This document shows positions 16,549-25,730 of a DNA stretch of 64,000 nucleotides, piece by piece. Origin of the DNA: CAIZQW01 sp942493055 (GTDB lineage Bacteria; Verrucomicrobiota; Kiritimatiellia; RFP12; UBA1067); the NCBI GenBank assembly GCA_942493055.1, contig OW818680.1:2914001-2978000 (forward strand), in the 5' to 3' direction. Below the pieces are notes generated by a model that was given only the letters and a program-made list of their open reading frames with translations, was not told the DNA's origin and did not search any database. The stretch's first letter is position 1. The number at the start of each line of letters is the position of its first letter. The position numbers and the translations under genes were made by a program.

Positions 16549-19470
16549 ATGAAAGTCAGAGCAATCTTATGCGCGGTCTTGGCAACAGTCGTTGTCAGCG
16601 TTTCTTATGCAGGCGATCCCATCGAGATCGGCTCAGGACGCGTGGTCTTGAAATTCGCCTCTGACGGCAGGCCGAAATCCTTCAAGGCGGACAACAAGGA
16701 ACTGCTCAACGAGCAGGACCCCGGACCCGGCTTCGAAATCAAAGGCTTTGCGTTTAACTATGGCCGTCCAACCTCCTTCGCATTCAAAGATCTGCGCTGG
16801 GACGGGAAGCAACTGGTGGCCTCCATCAAAGACGATATTCGGATTTCCTTCGATGTTAAAGCAACTGACCGCTACATCACGTTCAAAATCAATCGCGTGG
16901 AAGGCCTGCCGAAAAAGAATTTGCTGTGGCTCGAGTTTAAAATGAATGTGGATTATAAGGCCAAGACGCTCCCGTTGGATTACATGACGCATGCAGCGCA
17001 TTGGGGCTGCGACATCACTTGGCCGTGGCTCTGGGAGCGGTCAGCGAATACGCCCTTGGGCGGGTTTGTCCTCTATGTGCCAGCCGATGATGCTGATGCG
17101 GATGAGACGCTTCTCCACATCTGGGCCAACGAGGGTTTGCCGCATCCCAAGGTCAAAGGCGAATGGACTGTTGAAACCGCCCGGACCTGGCTCGCGGATT
17201 GGCAGCGGCAGTTTGCAGATCAGAGCCAGATGCTGATTACCGCCACCAATAATGCGGAACTCTACACGCTTGCCGACTTCGCTGCAAAGCTGGATATCAA
17301 GCGCATCTACATGCACACCGACACTTGGCGCGGCGAATACTGGCCAGTCAAATACAGCTTCCTTCATCTGAATCCAAACACCTTCCCCAAGGGCGAAGAG
17401 GACTTCCAGAAGTTCGCGAAATATGCACGAAGCAAAGGCATCGGACTGACGATCCATACCGTGAGTTGCGCCATTGCCAATGAAGACCCTGACTATGTGG
17501 TCGGCAAGATTGATCCGCGTCTCGCGAAGTGGATTGATGGGACGTTAGTCCAGTCCGTCTCCGCGACAGACAAGACCCTTCTTTTCAAGCCGGCTCCAGG
17601 CGGCGAGATGCCCACGAGCATCGACCGCCCGGTCACGGGTCCTGCAAATGTTGATCCTTGGAACAACATCCGCGTGATCCGCGTCGGCGATGAATTTGTT
17701 GAAGCGGGCAAGTTCACGGATACCGACAAAGAGGTGTGGATGCTGAAAGAGTGCCGGCGCGGCGCGATCAAAAGCGCGGCCGTTTCTCATGAAGCGAACA
17801 CGACGCTGATTGGCCTGATCCGTCCCTACGGCCAGTGCTTCACAGCGGACAACGACAGCACGCTCGTGGAGGAGCTTGGACGCCGCATCGCGGAGTTCAG
17901 CAACCGGAACAACATCATCCATTGCGAACAGGACGCTGGCGAAATTCACACCGTCAACCATCAATGGGGCTATGCCAAATTCACAGAGTCTGTCTACACG
18001 AATCTGGATCACGCGGTCACCAGCAACAACTCCGGCGGCTCGCACATGCCCTGCCAGTTCGAGTATCGTTTCAAAAGTTCGAAAGCCGCCATCGCCGCGA
18101 GAAACCAGCCCGCGGTTCCGCTGACGGTCGCGCGCAACGGACGCCCCTCCACGGGTCCGTATGAGCTGTTTTCCGCTGTGGCCAAGCCCATTGCCTCGGG
18201 TGTGCGCAGCATTGGCATCTACAAACCTGAACCGATGTTCGGCGTATCAACAGCCATTTTACAAAACCATGGCTTGTCCGCGACTGCCGCAGAGACGGTC
18301 CTCGCCTGGAAAAAGGTGGCACCGCTTTTGACTGAGCAACAGCGCAAAACCATTCTCGCTTCCGACGACAAGGTCATCTACCGCGCAGCGAAAGCAAATG
18401 CCGACCATACAATTATGCCGCTTCGCATGCTTTACCGCCCTGGCATTGATATCGGATGGAAAACCGGCTCCGAGTACGGACCTATTGTTCCCAGACAATA
18501 TTTCAAGACTGGCGATAGGTTTTCCGTTGAAAATCCATACCGTGAACAAGAGCCTGAAATTCTCATCCGCGTCATGAATGGATTTAACGGACAGACCCTG
18601 ATCAGCGCCAAAACAACCGAGACCGCCTCCGCCGACAAAGCGATTGTCGAGGCTTACAATGTCGGCGCAGGACTGAAGCCTGTTGTGGCAGCGCAGCCCC
18701 AAGACGCTGCTTCTGCCCTGAAGACGCTGCTTCAACCCAAGGCCGACAAGATTCGCAATATCGGCGACCATCAATTCGCTGCGGATGGCGAGACGCTGAA
18801 GATTCGCTTTGAGAACAAGCGCAACGAAGCGATCAGGAATGAAGAGAAGCTTCCCTTTTTCGACTGCTCCTCCAACATGGAGAACGCGCGCGGCATCGCG
18901 CTCACCGTCACAGGCGACAACAGCGGAGCGGTGTTGGTGCTGCAAGCGCATTCGCACGGTGCGCGGGATTATATCGTGCTCCTCGACTTCAAGGGGCCGC
19001 GCGAGTTCGTCATCCCCTGCGGCGAAGTATCGTGGAGCGATGCACGCTGGGGCTGGCGCTTCGAGACCAAGGGATCAAAATATGGAAACCTCCATCGCAT
19101 GTCCATCGGGCTTGGCAAGGTACCGGCCAAAACCACGGTCGACATCTCGGTCGCCAACCTCCGCGTGCTGCCGGAGATTCCGTCCGCGCTGATTAATCCC
19201 GTCATCGCCGTTGGCACCGGCACGATGCAGATCACCGGCACCATTCCCAGCGAATCGTACATCTGGTACACCGGCGGCGCAACGCTCGGCGTCTATGATT
19301 TGAACTGGAAGAAGATTTCCGACTTGCCGGTTGTTAAAAAGAACTTCACAGCACCCAAAGGCAAACTGGAGATCCGCGTTGACAGCAAAGGCCCAGAACC
19401 TGCACCCTGGCTCGAATGCCAATTCTTTGTCAAAGACACGCCGATGGTGGTGGGACAGCGCAAGGAATAA
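16549..19470 (+). CDS. Large secreted protein, putative glycosidase with TIM-barrel centre, family unknown
   Basis: The ATG at 16549, six bases after GGGGAAG, gives 973 residues; an ATG at 16534 would put that site inside the gene. A signal peptide ends near SVSYA. Residues about 25-215 form a beta-sandwich like the N-terminal domain of many retaining glycosidases (GSGRVVLKFASDGRPKSF). The middle part (KRIYMHTDTWRGEYWP, KGIGLTIHTVSCAI, NNIIHCEQDAGEIHT, SIGIYKPEP) has barrel-like strands; Glu and Asp in HCEQDAGE are catalytic candidates. The last 250 residues are again beta-rich (YIVLLDF, PAKTTVDISVANL). I do not recognise a numbered family. Position before a GH31 gene and after rhamnosidases points to the same polysaccharide. 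Confidence 0.68.
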   Translation: MKVRAILCAVLATVVVSVSYAGDPIEIGSGRVVLKFASDGRPKSFKADNKELLNEQDPGPGFEIKGFAFNYGRPTSFAFKDLRWDGKQLVASIKDDIRISFDVKATDRYITFKINRVEGLPKKNLLWLEFKMNVDYKAKTLPLDYMTHAAHWGCDITWPWLWERSANTPLGGFVLYVPADDADADETLLHIWANEGLPHPKVKGEWTVETARTWLADWQRQFADQSQMLITATNNAELYTLADFAAKLDIKRIYMHTDTWRGEYWPVKYSFLHLNPNTFPKGEEDFQKFAKYARSKGIGLTIHTVSCAIANEDPDYVVGKIDPRLAKWIDGTLVQSVSATDKTLLFKPAPGGEMPTSIDRPVTGPANVDPWNNIRVIRVGDEFVEAGKFTDTDKEVWMLKECRRGAIKSAAVSHEANTTLIGLIRPYGQCFTADNDSTLVEELGRRIAEFSNRNNIIHCEQDAGEIHTVNHQWGYAKFTESVYTNLDHAVTSNNSGGSHMPCQFEYRFKSSKAAIAARNQPAVPLTVARNGRPSTGPYELFSAVAKPIASGVRSIGIYKPEPMFGVSTAILQNHGLSATAAETVLAWKKVAPLLTEQQRKTILASDDKVIYRAAKANADHTIMPLRMLYRPGIDIGWKTGSEYGPIVPRQYFKTGDRFSVENPYREQEPEILIRVMNGFNGQTLISAKTTETASADKAIVEAYNVGAGLKPVVAAQPQDAASALKTLLQPKADKIRNIGDHQFAADGETLKIRFENKRNEAIRNEEKLPFFDCSSNMENARGIALTVTGDNSGAVLVLQAHSHGARDYIVLLDFKGPREFVIPCGEVSWSDARWGWRFETKGSKYGNLHRMSIGLGKVPAKTTVDISVANLRVLPEIPSALINPVIAVGTGTMQITGTIPSESYIWYTGGATLGVYDLNWKKISDLPVVKKNFTAPKGKLEIRVDSKGPEPAPWLECQFFVKDTPMVVGQRKE

Positions 19471-19531
19471 TGGGAAATTGAAGTTTGGAACTGCAAGTCC
19501 CACGTCCCGAGTCCCAAGTCCTAGGAAATTT

Positions 19532-21610
19532 ATGAATAAAAAACAGACGATGATGATGGTGGCCATGTTGACCGTGGCTGTGACAGCTCAAACCACGCCA
19601 GTCCTGGTGGACACCACTATGAAGGGGATGCAGGTCTTGGAATGGAAACAACGCGCGCCAGGCGTCTGGAGCGCGACGATCGGCAAGGATGAGATCAGCC
19701 CGATGGACTTTGCAGGCTCACCCAAACTTGACGCCCTCAAGGAGCTGGGCGACCCATCCATGCCGTCGATGATGGCTGGTGTACGGGGTCAAGTGCACGG
19801 CGTCTACGCGAGTGTGCGTCTGCCGATCACAGAGGCGGAGCGCCTGTATGGACTGGGTATGCGCGCCGACGGCGATGTCAACCTGCGTCTGAAGGATTTT
19901 TATTTGCGGGTGACCCCGCACTCCCATGCGCCGACACCCTTTTACATTTCGAGCGAAGGCTATGGTGTGCTCATCAATGCCGCACGCGTGCTCCATATCC
20001 AGATGGGCATCGGCAACCGCAAGGACAGTCCGAACCATCCTGCGGAGCGCGACCGCACCACGGACCGGAGCTGGTCATCGCGTCCGCAGTCCGACGCTGT
20101 CGAAGCAAGCGTGGCCGGCACCGGCATGGAGATCATGGTCTTCTCCGGCAAGACCCCTCTCGAGGTGATGCAACGCTACAACCTCTTCTGCGGCGGCGGA
20201 TGCCTTCCGCCCCGCTGGGGCTTGGGCTTCTGGCACCGCATCCTTACGACGGCCACCAGCGAACAAGTCGTGCAGGAGGTGGAGGAGTTCGCCAAGCGTG
20301 ACATTCCGCTCGATGTGATCGGACTGGAACCCGGCTGGCAGAGCGCGGCGTATCCCTGCACGTATGAATGGGATCCGGTCCGTTATCCGGACCCCGCGGG
20401 CTTCATGAAGAACATGACAGCCAAAGGCGTCTCGATCAATCTCTGGGAAAATCTGTTCGTCTCCAAGAAGGCGCCGATCTATGCGCAACTCGCACCCTAT
20501 ACAGGATCACACACCTACTGGCTGGGAGAGGTTCCGGATTACACGTTCAAAGCAGCGCGCGATGTCTTTTTGGCTCAGCATCAACGCAGCCAGCTCGCGA
20601 TCGGCGTGAGCGGATACAAGATCGACGAGGTGGATGAACTCTCTGCCGAACACATGCTCTTCCCCTCCGGCATCTGCGGCGAGCAGATGCGCCAGATCCA
20701 TGGCCTCATCATGCAGAAGGCCTACATGGAGACCTTCCGCAGCCTCAACCGCCGCACCTGCGGACTGGTGCGCGGCTCGAACGCCGGTGGCAGCCCCTAT
20801 CCCTTCGCACTCTACAGCGACACCTACGAACATCGCGGCTTTATCCAGGCGCTGGCCAACAGCAGCCTGGCGGGCGTGCTCTGGTGCTCCGAGGTGCGCG
20901 ACGGCAGGAACGACGAGGACTGGGTACGGCGGTTCCAGACTGGACTCTTCTCGCCCATCATGCAGCTCAATGCATGGTCTTCAGGAATGAAACCGTGGAG
21001 CAAACCCGGCGCAACAGACCAGGTACGTGAACTTCTCAAGATGCGCGTGCGGCTGCTCCCCTACCTCTACACCACCATGGCCGACTACCAGCGCTACGGC
21101 ACCCCGCCGATCCGCCACATGCTCCTCGAAGAGGGCTCGGTCGAGGTCTCTGATCAATACATGTTCGGTCCGCATATTTTGGTGGCTCCGATAATCGCGG
21201 GCGAAAAATCACGCAAGGTTGTATTGCCCAAAGGAAAGTGGTTTGATTTTAATACCGGCAAACTCGCGGGCGAAGAGAGCACGATTACCGTCTCCGCGAC
21301 GCTCGACCAGATTCCGCTCTTTGTCAGGGATGGCGGCATCATCCCCTTGATGGCAGCGACCAACAACATCCGTCTCGCCACAGGCCCGACGCCTTTGGAA
21401 GTGCGGCATTACGGCACCAAAGAAGGCACCTACCCGCTCTACGATGATGACGGCGAAACCTTCGATTACGAGAAGGGCGTTTCATCCCGGCAGGAACTGC
21501 GCGTGGTTCGCGAGAATGGCAAACTCAAAGGCGAGTCGCTCGCCCCCAAAGGCCCCTGGAAATCACGCTTCACAACCTTCACCTGGCGCTTTATGACGGA
21601 GGCACAGTAG
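19532..21610 (+). CDS. GH31 family glycoside hydrolase (alpha-glucosidase/alpha-xylosidase superfamily)
   Basis: The frame is open from 19331, but the start is set at the ATG 19532 after TAGGAAA, giving 692 residues that begin with a signal peptide (MMMVAMLTVAVTAQ). An N-terminal beta-domain (ERLYGLGMRADG, FYISSEGYGVLIN) precedes the (beta/alpha)8 barrel (LGFWHRI, IPLDVIGLEPGWQ). The nucleophile is probably Asp365 in GYKIDEVDE. The usual acid/base Asp position falls in LWCSEVRDG, where Glu454 aligns with the expected Asp, an odd feature. The C-terminal region has the family's HILVAPIIAGE and DGGIIPLM. GH31 enzymes cleave alpha-linked glucose, xylose, galactose and sulfoquinovose; the substrate here cannot be told. 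Confidence 0.88.
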   Translation: MNKKQTMMMVAMLTVAVTAQTTPVLVDTTMKGMQVLEWKQRAPGVWSATIGKDEISPMDFAGSPKLDALKELGDPSMPSMMAGVRGQVHGVYASVRLPITEAERLYGLGMRADGDVNLRLKDFYLRVTPHSHAPTPFYISSEGYGVLINAARVLHIQMGIGNRKDSPNHPAERDRTTDRSWSSRPQSDAVEASVAGTGMEIMVFSGKTPLEVMQRYNLFCGGGCLPPRWGLGFWHRILTTATSEQVVQEVEEFAKRDIPLDVIGLEPGWQSAAYPCTYEWDPVRYPDPAGFMKNMTAKGVSINLWENLFVSKKAPIYAQLAPYTGSHTYWLGEVPDYTFKAARDVFLAQHQRSQLAIGVSGYKIDEVDELSAEHMLFPSGICGEQMRQIHGLIMQKAYMETFRSLNRRTCGLVRGSNAGGSPYPFALYSDTYEHRGFIQALANSSLAGVLWCSEVRDGRNDEDWVRRFQTGLFSPIMQLNAWSSGMKPWSKPGATDQVRELLKMRVRLLPYLYTTMADYQRYGTPPIRHMLLEEGSVEVSDQYMFGPHILVAPIIAGEKSRKVVLPKGKWFDFNTGKLAGEESTITVSATLDQIPLFVRDGGIIPLMAATNNIRLATGPTPLEVRHYGTKEGTYPLYDDDGETFDYEKGVSSRQELRVVRENGKLKGESLAPKGPWKSRFTTFTWRFMTEAQ

Positions 21611-21690
21611 CGCCCCAACTGAACCATTGCCTTGTTTTTGCCCAGCGACTCTGTTATCGTTTTGGAAATCACTTGAAGGAGCTTTCAACC

Positions 21691-23016
21691 ATGTCTAGAT
21701 TCACCTTGCTGCGTCACGCGTTGTTCTGCGGTCTCGTTGCCGCCCTGTCGCTGACCCCCGCACTCTACAGTGCCGAGTACGAAACGAAACCCGCTGTTGC
21801 GGCCTTTGAAAAATTTCAATTGCTCAAGGCACCGGTGCCGGGTCCGCTGCTCATCAAGACCGGAGACCGTCTGGCGATCTGCGGGGACTCCATCACCGAG
21901 CAGAAAAAGTACGGATGCTTGATCGAGACCTACCTGATTGCCTGCGTGCCGGAGTTGAACGTGACGGTCCGCCAGTATGGCTGGAGCGGCGAGACGGCGG
22001 AGGGTTTCCTGCGGCGGATGAACAATGACTGCCTGCGTTTCAACCCCACGCTCGCCACGACCTGCTATGGCATGAACGATTACAAGTACCGTCCCTACGA
22101 CGAAGCGAATGCCGCGTGGTACCGCGAGCGCTATACAGCAGTCGTGAAACGTTTCAAGGAGGCGGGGGTCCGCGTGGTGCTGGGCTCACCGGGGTGTGTC
22201 GGCAAGGTGGCCTCCTGGGTCAAGAGCGCATCGGGCACGCTGGAAGAGCACAACCTCCACCTCTGCGCCCTGCGCAATGTCGGCATCGAGATCGCCGCTC
22301 AAGAACAGGTGCGTTTCGCGGATGTCTTCTGGCCGATGTTCACCGCTGCTCATGCGGCCAAGCAGAAGTACGGCGAGACCTATGCGCTCGCCGGTACTGA
22401 CGGCGTCCATCCGCAATGGGCGGGGCATCTGGTCATGGCGTATGCCTATCTGAGGGCCATGGGCCTCGACGGCAATTTGGGCACCATCACGGTCGACCTC
22501 ACAGCAAAGAAGGCCAGTGCCACTGAGGGGCATGTGGTGGACTCCTTTGCCAACAACGAGGTGGTCATCACCAGCCATCGTTATCCCTTCTGCGCGACTG
22601 GGGCGCTTGACAGCCAGGACAGCCTTCGCTCCGGCATGAGCCTGGTGCCTTTCAACCAGGAACTCAACCGCCTGCGCCTCGTGGTGACCGGCGCCACAGC
22701 TGCGAACTACAGTGTAACCTGGGGTACGGAGAGCCGGACCTACACCGCAGCCCAACTGACACAGGGCATCAACCTGGCAGAGGATTTTCACGTCAACCCT
22801 TTCTCCGAAGCCTTTGCAAAGGTGCAGAAGGCCGTGCTCGCGAAACAGACGTTTGAGACCGAGCAGGTTCAAAAAATCTTCCACGGAGCGGAAGGCAAGC
22901 AGGACATGGAAGCCGCAGTGAAACGGACCGAGGCGATACGCGTCCCCCTCGCAGCGGCCATCGCTTCAGCCAGGGCCCCAGTGAACCATCATCTCCGTAT
23001 CGCGGTCAAGGAATAA
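21691..23016 (+). CDS. Secreted SGNH/GDSL hydrolase (carbohydrate esterase-like)
   Basis: A TTG at 21673 is also open, but AAGGAG at 21676 points to the ATG at 21691 (441 residues, signal peptide ending near YSAE). The SGNH blocks are present: block I with nucleophile Ser67 in ICGDSITEQ, a Gly in YGWSGE, block III as CYGMND, and block V as DGVHP with Asp237 and His240. This is the serine esterase family that includes rhamnogalacturonan and xylan acetylesterases. The last 170 residues are a mixed extension without a recognised domain. As the last gene of the glycan cluster it probably removes acetyl groups from the same polymer. Confidence 0.85.
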   Translation: MSRFTLLRHALFCGLVAALSLTPALYSAEYETKPAVAAFEKFQLLKAPVPGPLLIKTGDRLAICGDSITEQKKYGCLIETYLIACVPELNVTVRQYGWSGETAEGFLRRMNNDCLRFNPTLATTCYGMNDYKYRPYDEANAAWYRERYTAVVKRFKEAGVRVVLGSPGCVGKVASWVKSASGTLEEHNLHLCALRNVGIEIAAQEQVRFADVFWPMFTAAHAAKQKYGETYALAGTDGVHPQWAGHLVMAYAYLRAMGLDGNLGTITVDLTAKKASATEGHVVDSFANNEVVITSHRYPFCATGALDSQDSLRSGMSLVPFNQELNRLRLVVTGATAANYSVTWGTESRTYTAAQLTQGINLAEDFHVNPFSEAFAKVQKAVLAKQTFETEQVQKIFHGAEGKQDMEAAVKRTEAIRVPLAAAIASARAPVNHHLRIAVKE

Positions 23017-23176
23017 GGGCGTCCTCATTTCCGTCGTGTTTCTTTATTTTTAATCAAAGCATAATTGCGCTTTAACAAGTTGGCCTATTTTAGTACTATT
23101 TGGTTTTCAAGAAATAGTGATTGGAATCTAAAAATTAGAACAGCTGTTTGTGTTTTCTAAAGGAGTGCGTGCGAGT

Positions 23177-24145
23177 ATGGATAAGAAAGGTACCTGGTTG
23201 ACTTACAGACCCGACATAAAGATTTTAGATTGCACGATCCGCGACGGCGGCTTGATGACAAACAGCCATTTCGAAGATGACTTCGTTAAGAGCGTTTATC
23301 AGGCCTGCGTGGATTCCGGCGTGGATTATATGGAGCTTGGTTACAAAAGCTCGAAAAAGATCTTTGCACGCCCGGAGTATGGCACCTGGAAGTTCTGTGA
23401 TGAAGAGGACATGAGGCGGATCGTAGGCGACAACCAAACGTCACTCAAACTGTCCGTCATGGCGGATACCGAACGCTGTGATTATCACACTGATTTTCTT
23501 CCTAAAAAAGATAGCGTCGTTGATCTGGTGCGCGTGGCCACTTATATTCACCAGATTCCTCTGGCACTGGATATGATCAAGGCGATTCATGACAAGGGCT
23601 ATGAGACCACCGTCAATCTGATGGCGATCTCTGTAGTCAATGACAGCGAGCTTAATGAGGCGCTTGAGATTCTGTGCAAGAGCGAGGTGCAGACGGTTTA
23701 TCTGGTGGACAGTTATGGTTCGCTGTATGGCGAAGAAGTCCAGGCGCTGACCCGTAAATATCGCGGGTTTGCAGAGGCTGGCGGCAAGCAAGTCGGCGTT
23801 CATACGCACAACAACCAGCAGCTCGCTTACGCCAACACCATTGAGGCGTTGATCCTGGGCGCCAGTTTTCTGGACTGCACCATTGGCGGCCTTGGCCGGG
23901 GTGCGGGCAACTGCCCCACTGAGCTGCTGCTGGGCTTCCTGAAGAATCCGCGCTATCATGTGCGGCCTGTTCTGAAATGTCTTCAAGAGCAGGTGGTGCC
24001 CCTGCGTCAGAAGGTACCCTGGGGTTATGATATTCCGTATATGCTGACCGGCCAGCTGAATCACCATCCGCGCGCAGCCATGGAGTTTCTTGACGGTGAT
24101 ACGCCGACGGACTACCTCCGTTTCTATGATCACATCATGGAATAG
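23177..24145 (+). CDS. DRE-TIM metallolyase (HMGL-like aldolase)
   Basis: The 322-residue protein belongs to the HMG-CoA lyase/homocitrate synthase/4-hydroxy-2-oxovalerate aldolase superfamily. The barrel opens with the metal-binding ILDCTIRDGG (Asp and Arg of the DRE motif) and has HTHNNQQLAYANTIEA, supplying the two metal-ligand histidines, plus GGLGRGAGNCPTE near the C-terminus. It lacks the DmpG communication domain of true 4-hydroxy-2-oxovalerate aldolases. Similar stand-alone proteins in Bacteroidetes and PVC genomes are annotated as aldolase catalytic domain proteins of unknown substrate, sometimes in surface-polysaccharide loci. The start ATG follows AAAGGAG at a long spacing of about 11 bases; a GTG further upstream is less likely. 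It is monocistronic: 160 bases of AT-rich DNA precede it and a terminator follows. Confidence 0.85.
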   Translation: MDKKGTWLTYRPDIKILDCTIRDGGLMTNSHFEDDFVKSVYQACVDSGVDYMELGYKSSKKIFARPEYGTWKFCDEEDMRRIVGDNQTSLKLSVMADTERCDYHTDFLPKKDSVVDLVRVATYIHQIPLALDMIKAIHDKGYETTVNLMAISVVNDSELNEALEILCKSEVQTVYLVDSYGSLYGEEVQALTRKYRGFAEAGGKQVGVHTHNNQQLAYANTIEALILGASFLDCTIGGLGRGAGNCPTELLLGFLKNPRYHVRPVLKCLQEQVVPLRQKVPWGYDIPYMLTGQLNHHPRAAMEFLDGDTPTDYLRFYDHIME

Positions 24146-24166
24146 GCGGCGTCACGCGTCGCGATG

Positions 24167-24200
24167 AAAAAGGTGCCTCGGTTTTCCAGGCACCTTTTTT
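24167..24200 (+). terminator. Rho-independent terminator
   Basis: A 12-bp perfect stem (aaaaaggtgcct at 24167-24178 with its complement from 24188) encloses a 9-nt loop and ends in six T residues. It lies 22 bases after the aldolase-like stop codon. Confidence 0.92.
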
Positions 24201-24258
24201 CTTTAGATGACATACCCCGTCCAAAGCTCCTGCAGGATGCCAGAGGAAAAATGAATAA

Positions 24259-24298
24259 TTTTGTCTCGCTTGACAAAAATGTCAGATTTTGCTACAAA
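24259..24298 (+). promoter_or_regulatory. Promoter of the amt-PII operon with overlapping palindrome
   Basis: TTGACA (24270-24275) and TACAAA (24293-24298) are 17 bases apart and form a good sigma70 promoter about 115 bases before the amt start. A 7-bp inverted repeat, ttttgtc and gacaaaa (24259-24265 and 24272-24278), covers the -35 box and could be an operator. A second imperfect palindrome (aattgtcc with ggaacaatt) lies just after the -10 box. No sigma54-type GG-N10-GC element was found, unlike many nitrogen-regulated amt genes. Confidence 0.6.
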
Positions 24299-24411
24299 AT
24301 TGTCCCTGAAGGAACAATTGGAACCCGCTTTAAGTGGCCGACTGTCTCTTTCTTCTAACGATTCAATCAATGGTTTGAAGGCTGGGGAGCAGCCCCAAGA
24401 GAGGACTCAAT

Positions 24412-25701
24412 ATGTGTACAGGGAAGAGAATAGGGTCAGCGCTATTAATTATGTTAACCGCCCTTGTCCTGCCGGGGACAACGTATGCTGCGGAGGTCAG
24501 TGCTCCTAATGAGCTTGCGCAATCATCCAATACGCTCTTTATTCTGATCGGTGCAATCATGATTCTGGCCATGCACGGCGGCTTTGCCTTTTTGGAGGTC
24601 GGCTCGGTCCGCCGGAAGAATCAGGTGAACGCCCTGAATAAAATTATCTGTGAGTGGGGCTTCTCGACCCTCATCTATTTTTTCATCGGCTATCCGATTG
24701 CACGCGGCATCTCCTTTCTGGTCCCAGTTCAGGAGATGGCAGCCAGTCACGGCTTTGAGTATGTGAAGTTCTTCCTGCTGCTCGGCTTCGCAGCCTGCAT
24801 CCCGGCGATCATCTCCGGGGGCGTTGCTGAGCGGTCGAAGTTCTGGACCAACTCGGTTGCTGGCGCGATCTTTGTCGGTTTGGTTTATCCGCTGATCGAA
24901 GGTTCGCTCTGGGGACGCTTCTCAGCCATGTTCGCAAGCCCGACTGGCTGGCTGGCGACTACGTTCGGGGCGCCCTTCCATGATTTTGCCGGCTCCGTGG
25001 TGGTTCACGCGACAGGCGGATGGCTGGCGCTGCCGGCCATCATGCTGCTCGGCGCGCGTCTCAAGCGCTACGACACGACCTTGATCAAGGTCAGTTCCAT
25101 CCCCTTCCTGGCGCTGGGCAGCTGGATCCTGATTGTCGGCTGGTTCGGCTTTAATGTCATGAGCGCGGGCTCGCTCGAAGCCGTGTCGGGCCTGGTCGCC
25201 ATGAACTCCCTGATGGCCATGGTCGGCGGCACCATGGCAGCCTTGCTGATTTCGAAGAACGATGCCGGATTTGTGCACAACGGCGCTCTGGCCGGCCTGG
25301 TGGCGGTGTGTGCGGGCTCCGACCTCTATCACCCCGTGAGTGCACTGGTGGTGGGTGCGATCGCAGGAGCCATCTTTGTCCTTCTTTTTGAGGTCGAAAC
25401 CAGCAAGTGGCGCGTGGATGACGTGCTCGGGGTCTGGCCGTTGCACGGTGTCTGCGGCGCTTTTGGCGGTGTTGCCGCCGGCATTTTCGGACAGGCTTCG
25501 CTCGGCGGCGTGGGTGGCGTCTCCTTCTTCTCGCAACTGTTCATCACAGGGGCGGTCGTGCTCTTCTGTCTGATCTCCAGCACCGCAATATACGGCCTTT
25601 TGAAGATCACCGTCGGCATCCGTCTCACCCCGCACGAAGAGCTGAGGGGCTCTGACTTGTCTGTTCATAAGATTGAAGCCTGCCCTGAAGAATCCCTGTA
25701 A
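24412..25701 (+). CDS. amt: Ammonium transporter, Amt/MEP family
   Basis: A 429-residue inner-membrane channel for NH3/NH4+. A signal-like first helix (ALLIMLTALVLPGTTYA) is followed by about eleven transmembrane segments. Family motifs are clear: MHGGFAFLEVGSVRRKNQVN in helix 1, GGVAERSKFWTNS, FAGSVVVHATGGWLALPA with the pore histidine, and a second pore His in WPLHGVCGAFGG. Length is normal. It is followed 29 bases later by a PII gene, the usual arrangement in which PII plugs the channel when nitrogen is plentiful. GAGAGG lies upstream of the ATG. The C-terminus (HEELRGSDLSVH) keeps the part that contacts PII. Confidence 0.95.
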   Translation: MCTGKRIGSALLIMLTALVLPGTTYAAEVSAPNELAQSSNTLFILIGAIMILAMHGGFAFLEVGSVRRKNQVNALNKIICEWGFSTLIYFFIGYPIARGISFLVPVQEMAASHGFEYVKFFLLLGFAACIPAIISGGVAERSKFWTNSVAGAIFVGLVYPLIEGSLWGRFSAMFASPTGWLATTFGAPFHDFAGSVVVHATGGWLALPAIMLLGARLKRYDTTLIKVSSIPFLALGSWILIVGWFGFNVMSAGSLEAVSGLVAMNSLMAMVGGTMAALLISKNDAGFVHNGALAGLVAVCAGSDLYHPVSALVVGAIAGAIFVLLFEVETSKWRVDDVLGVWPLHGVCGAFGGVAAGIFGQASLGGVGGVSFFSQLFITGAVVLFCLISSTAIYGLLKITVGIRLTPHEELRGSDLSVHKIEACPEESL

Positions 25702-25730
25702 CCTATAAACCTGCCAAAGGAACGCCCACT

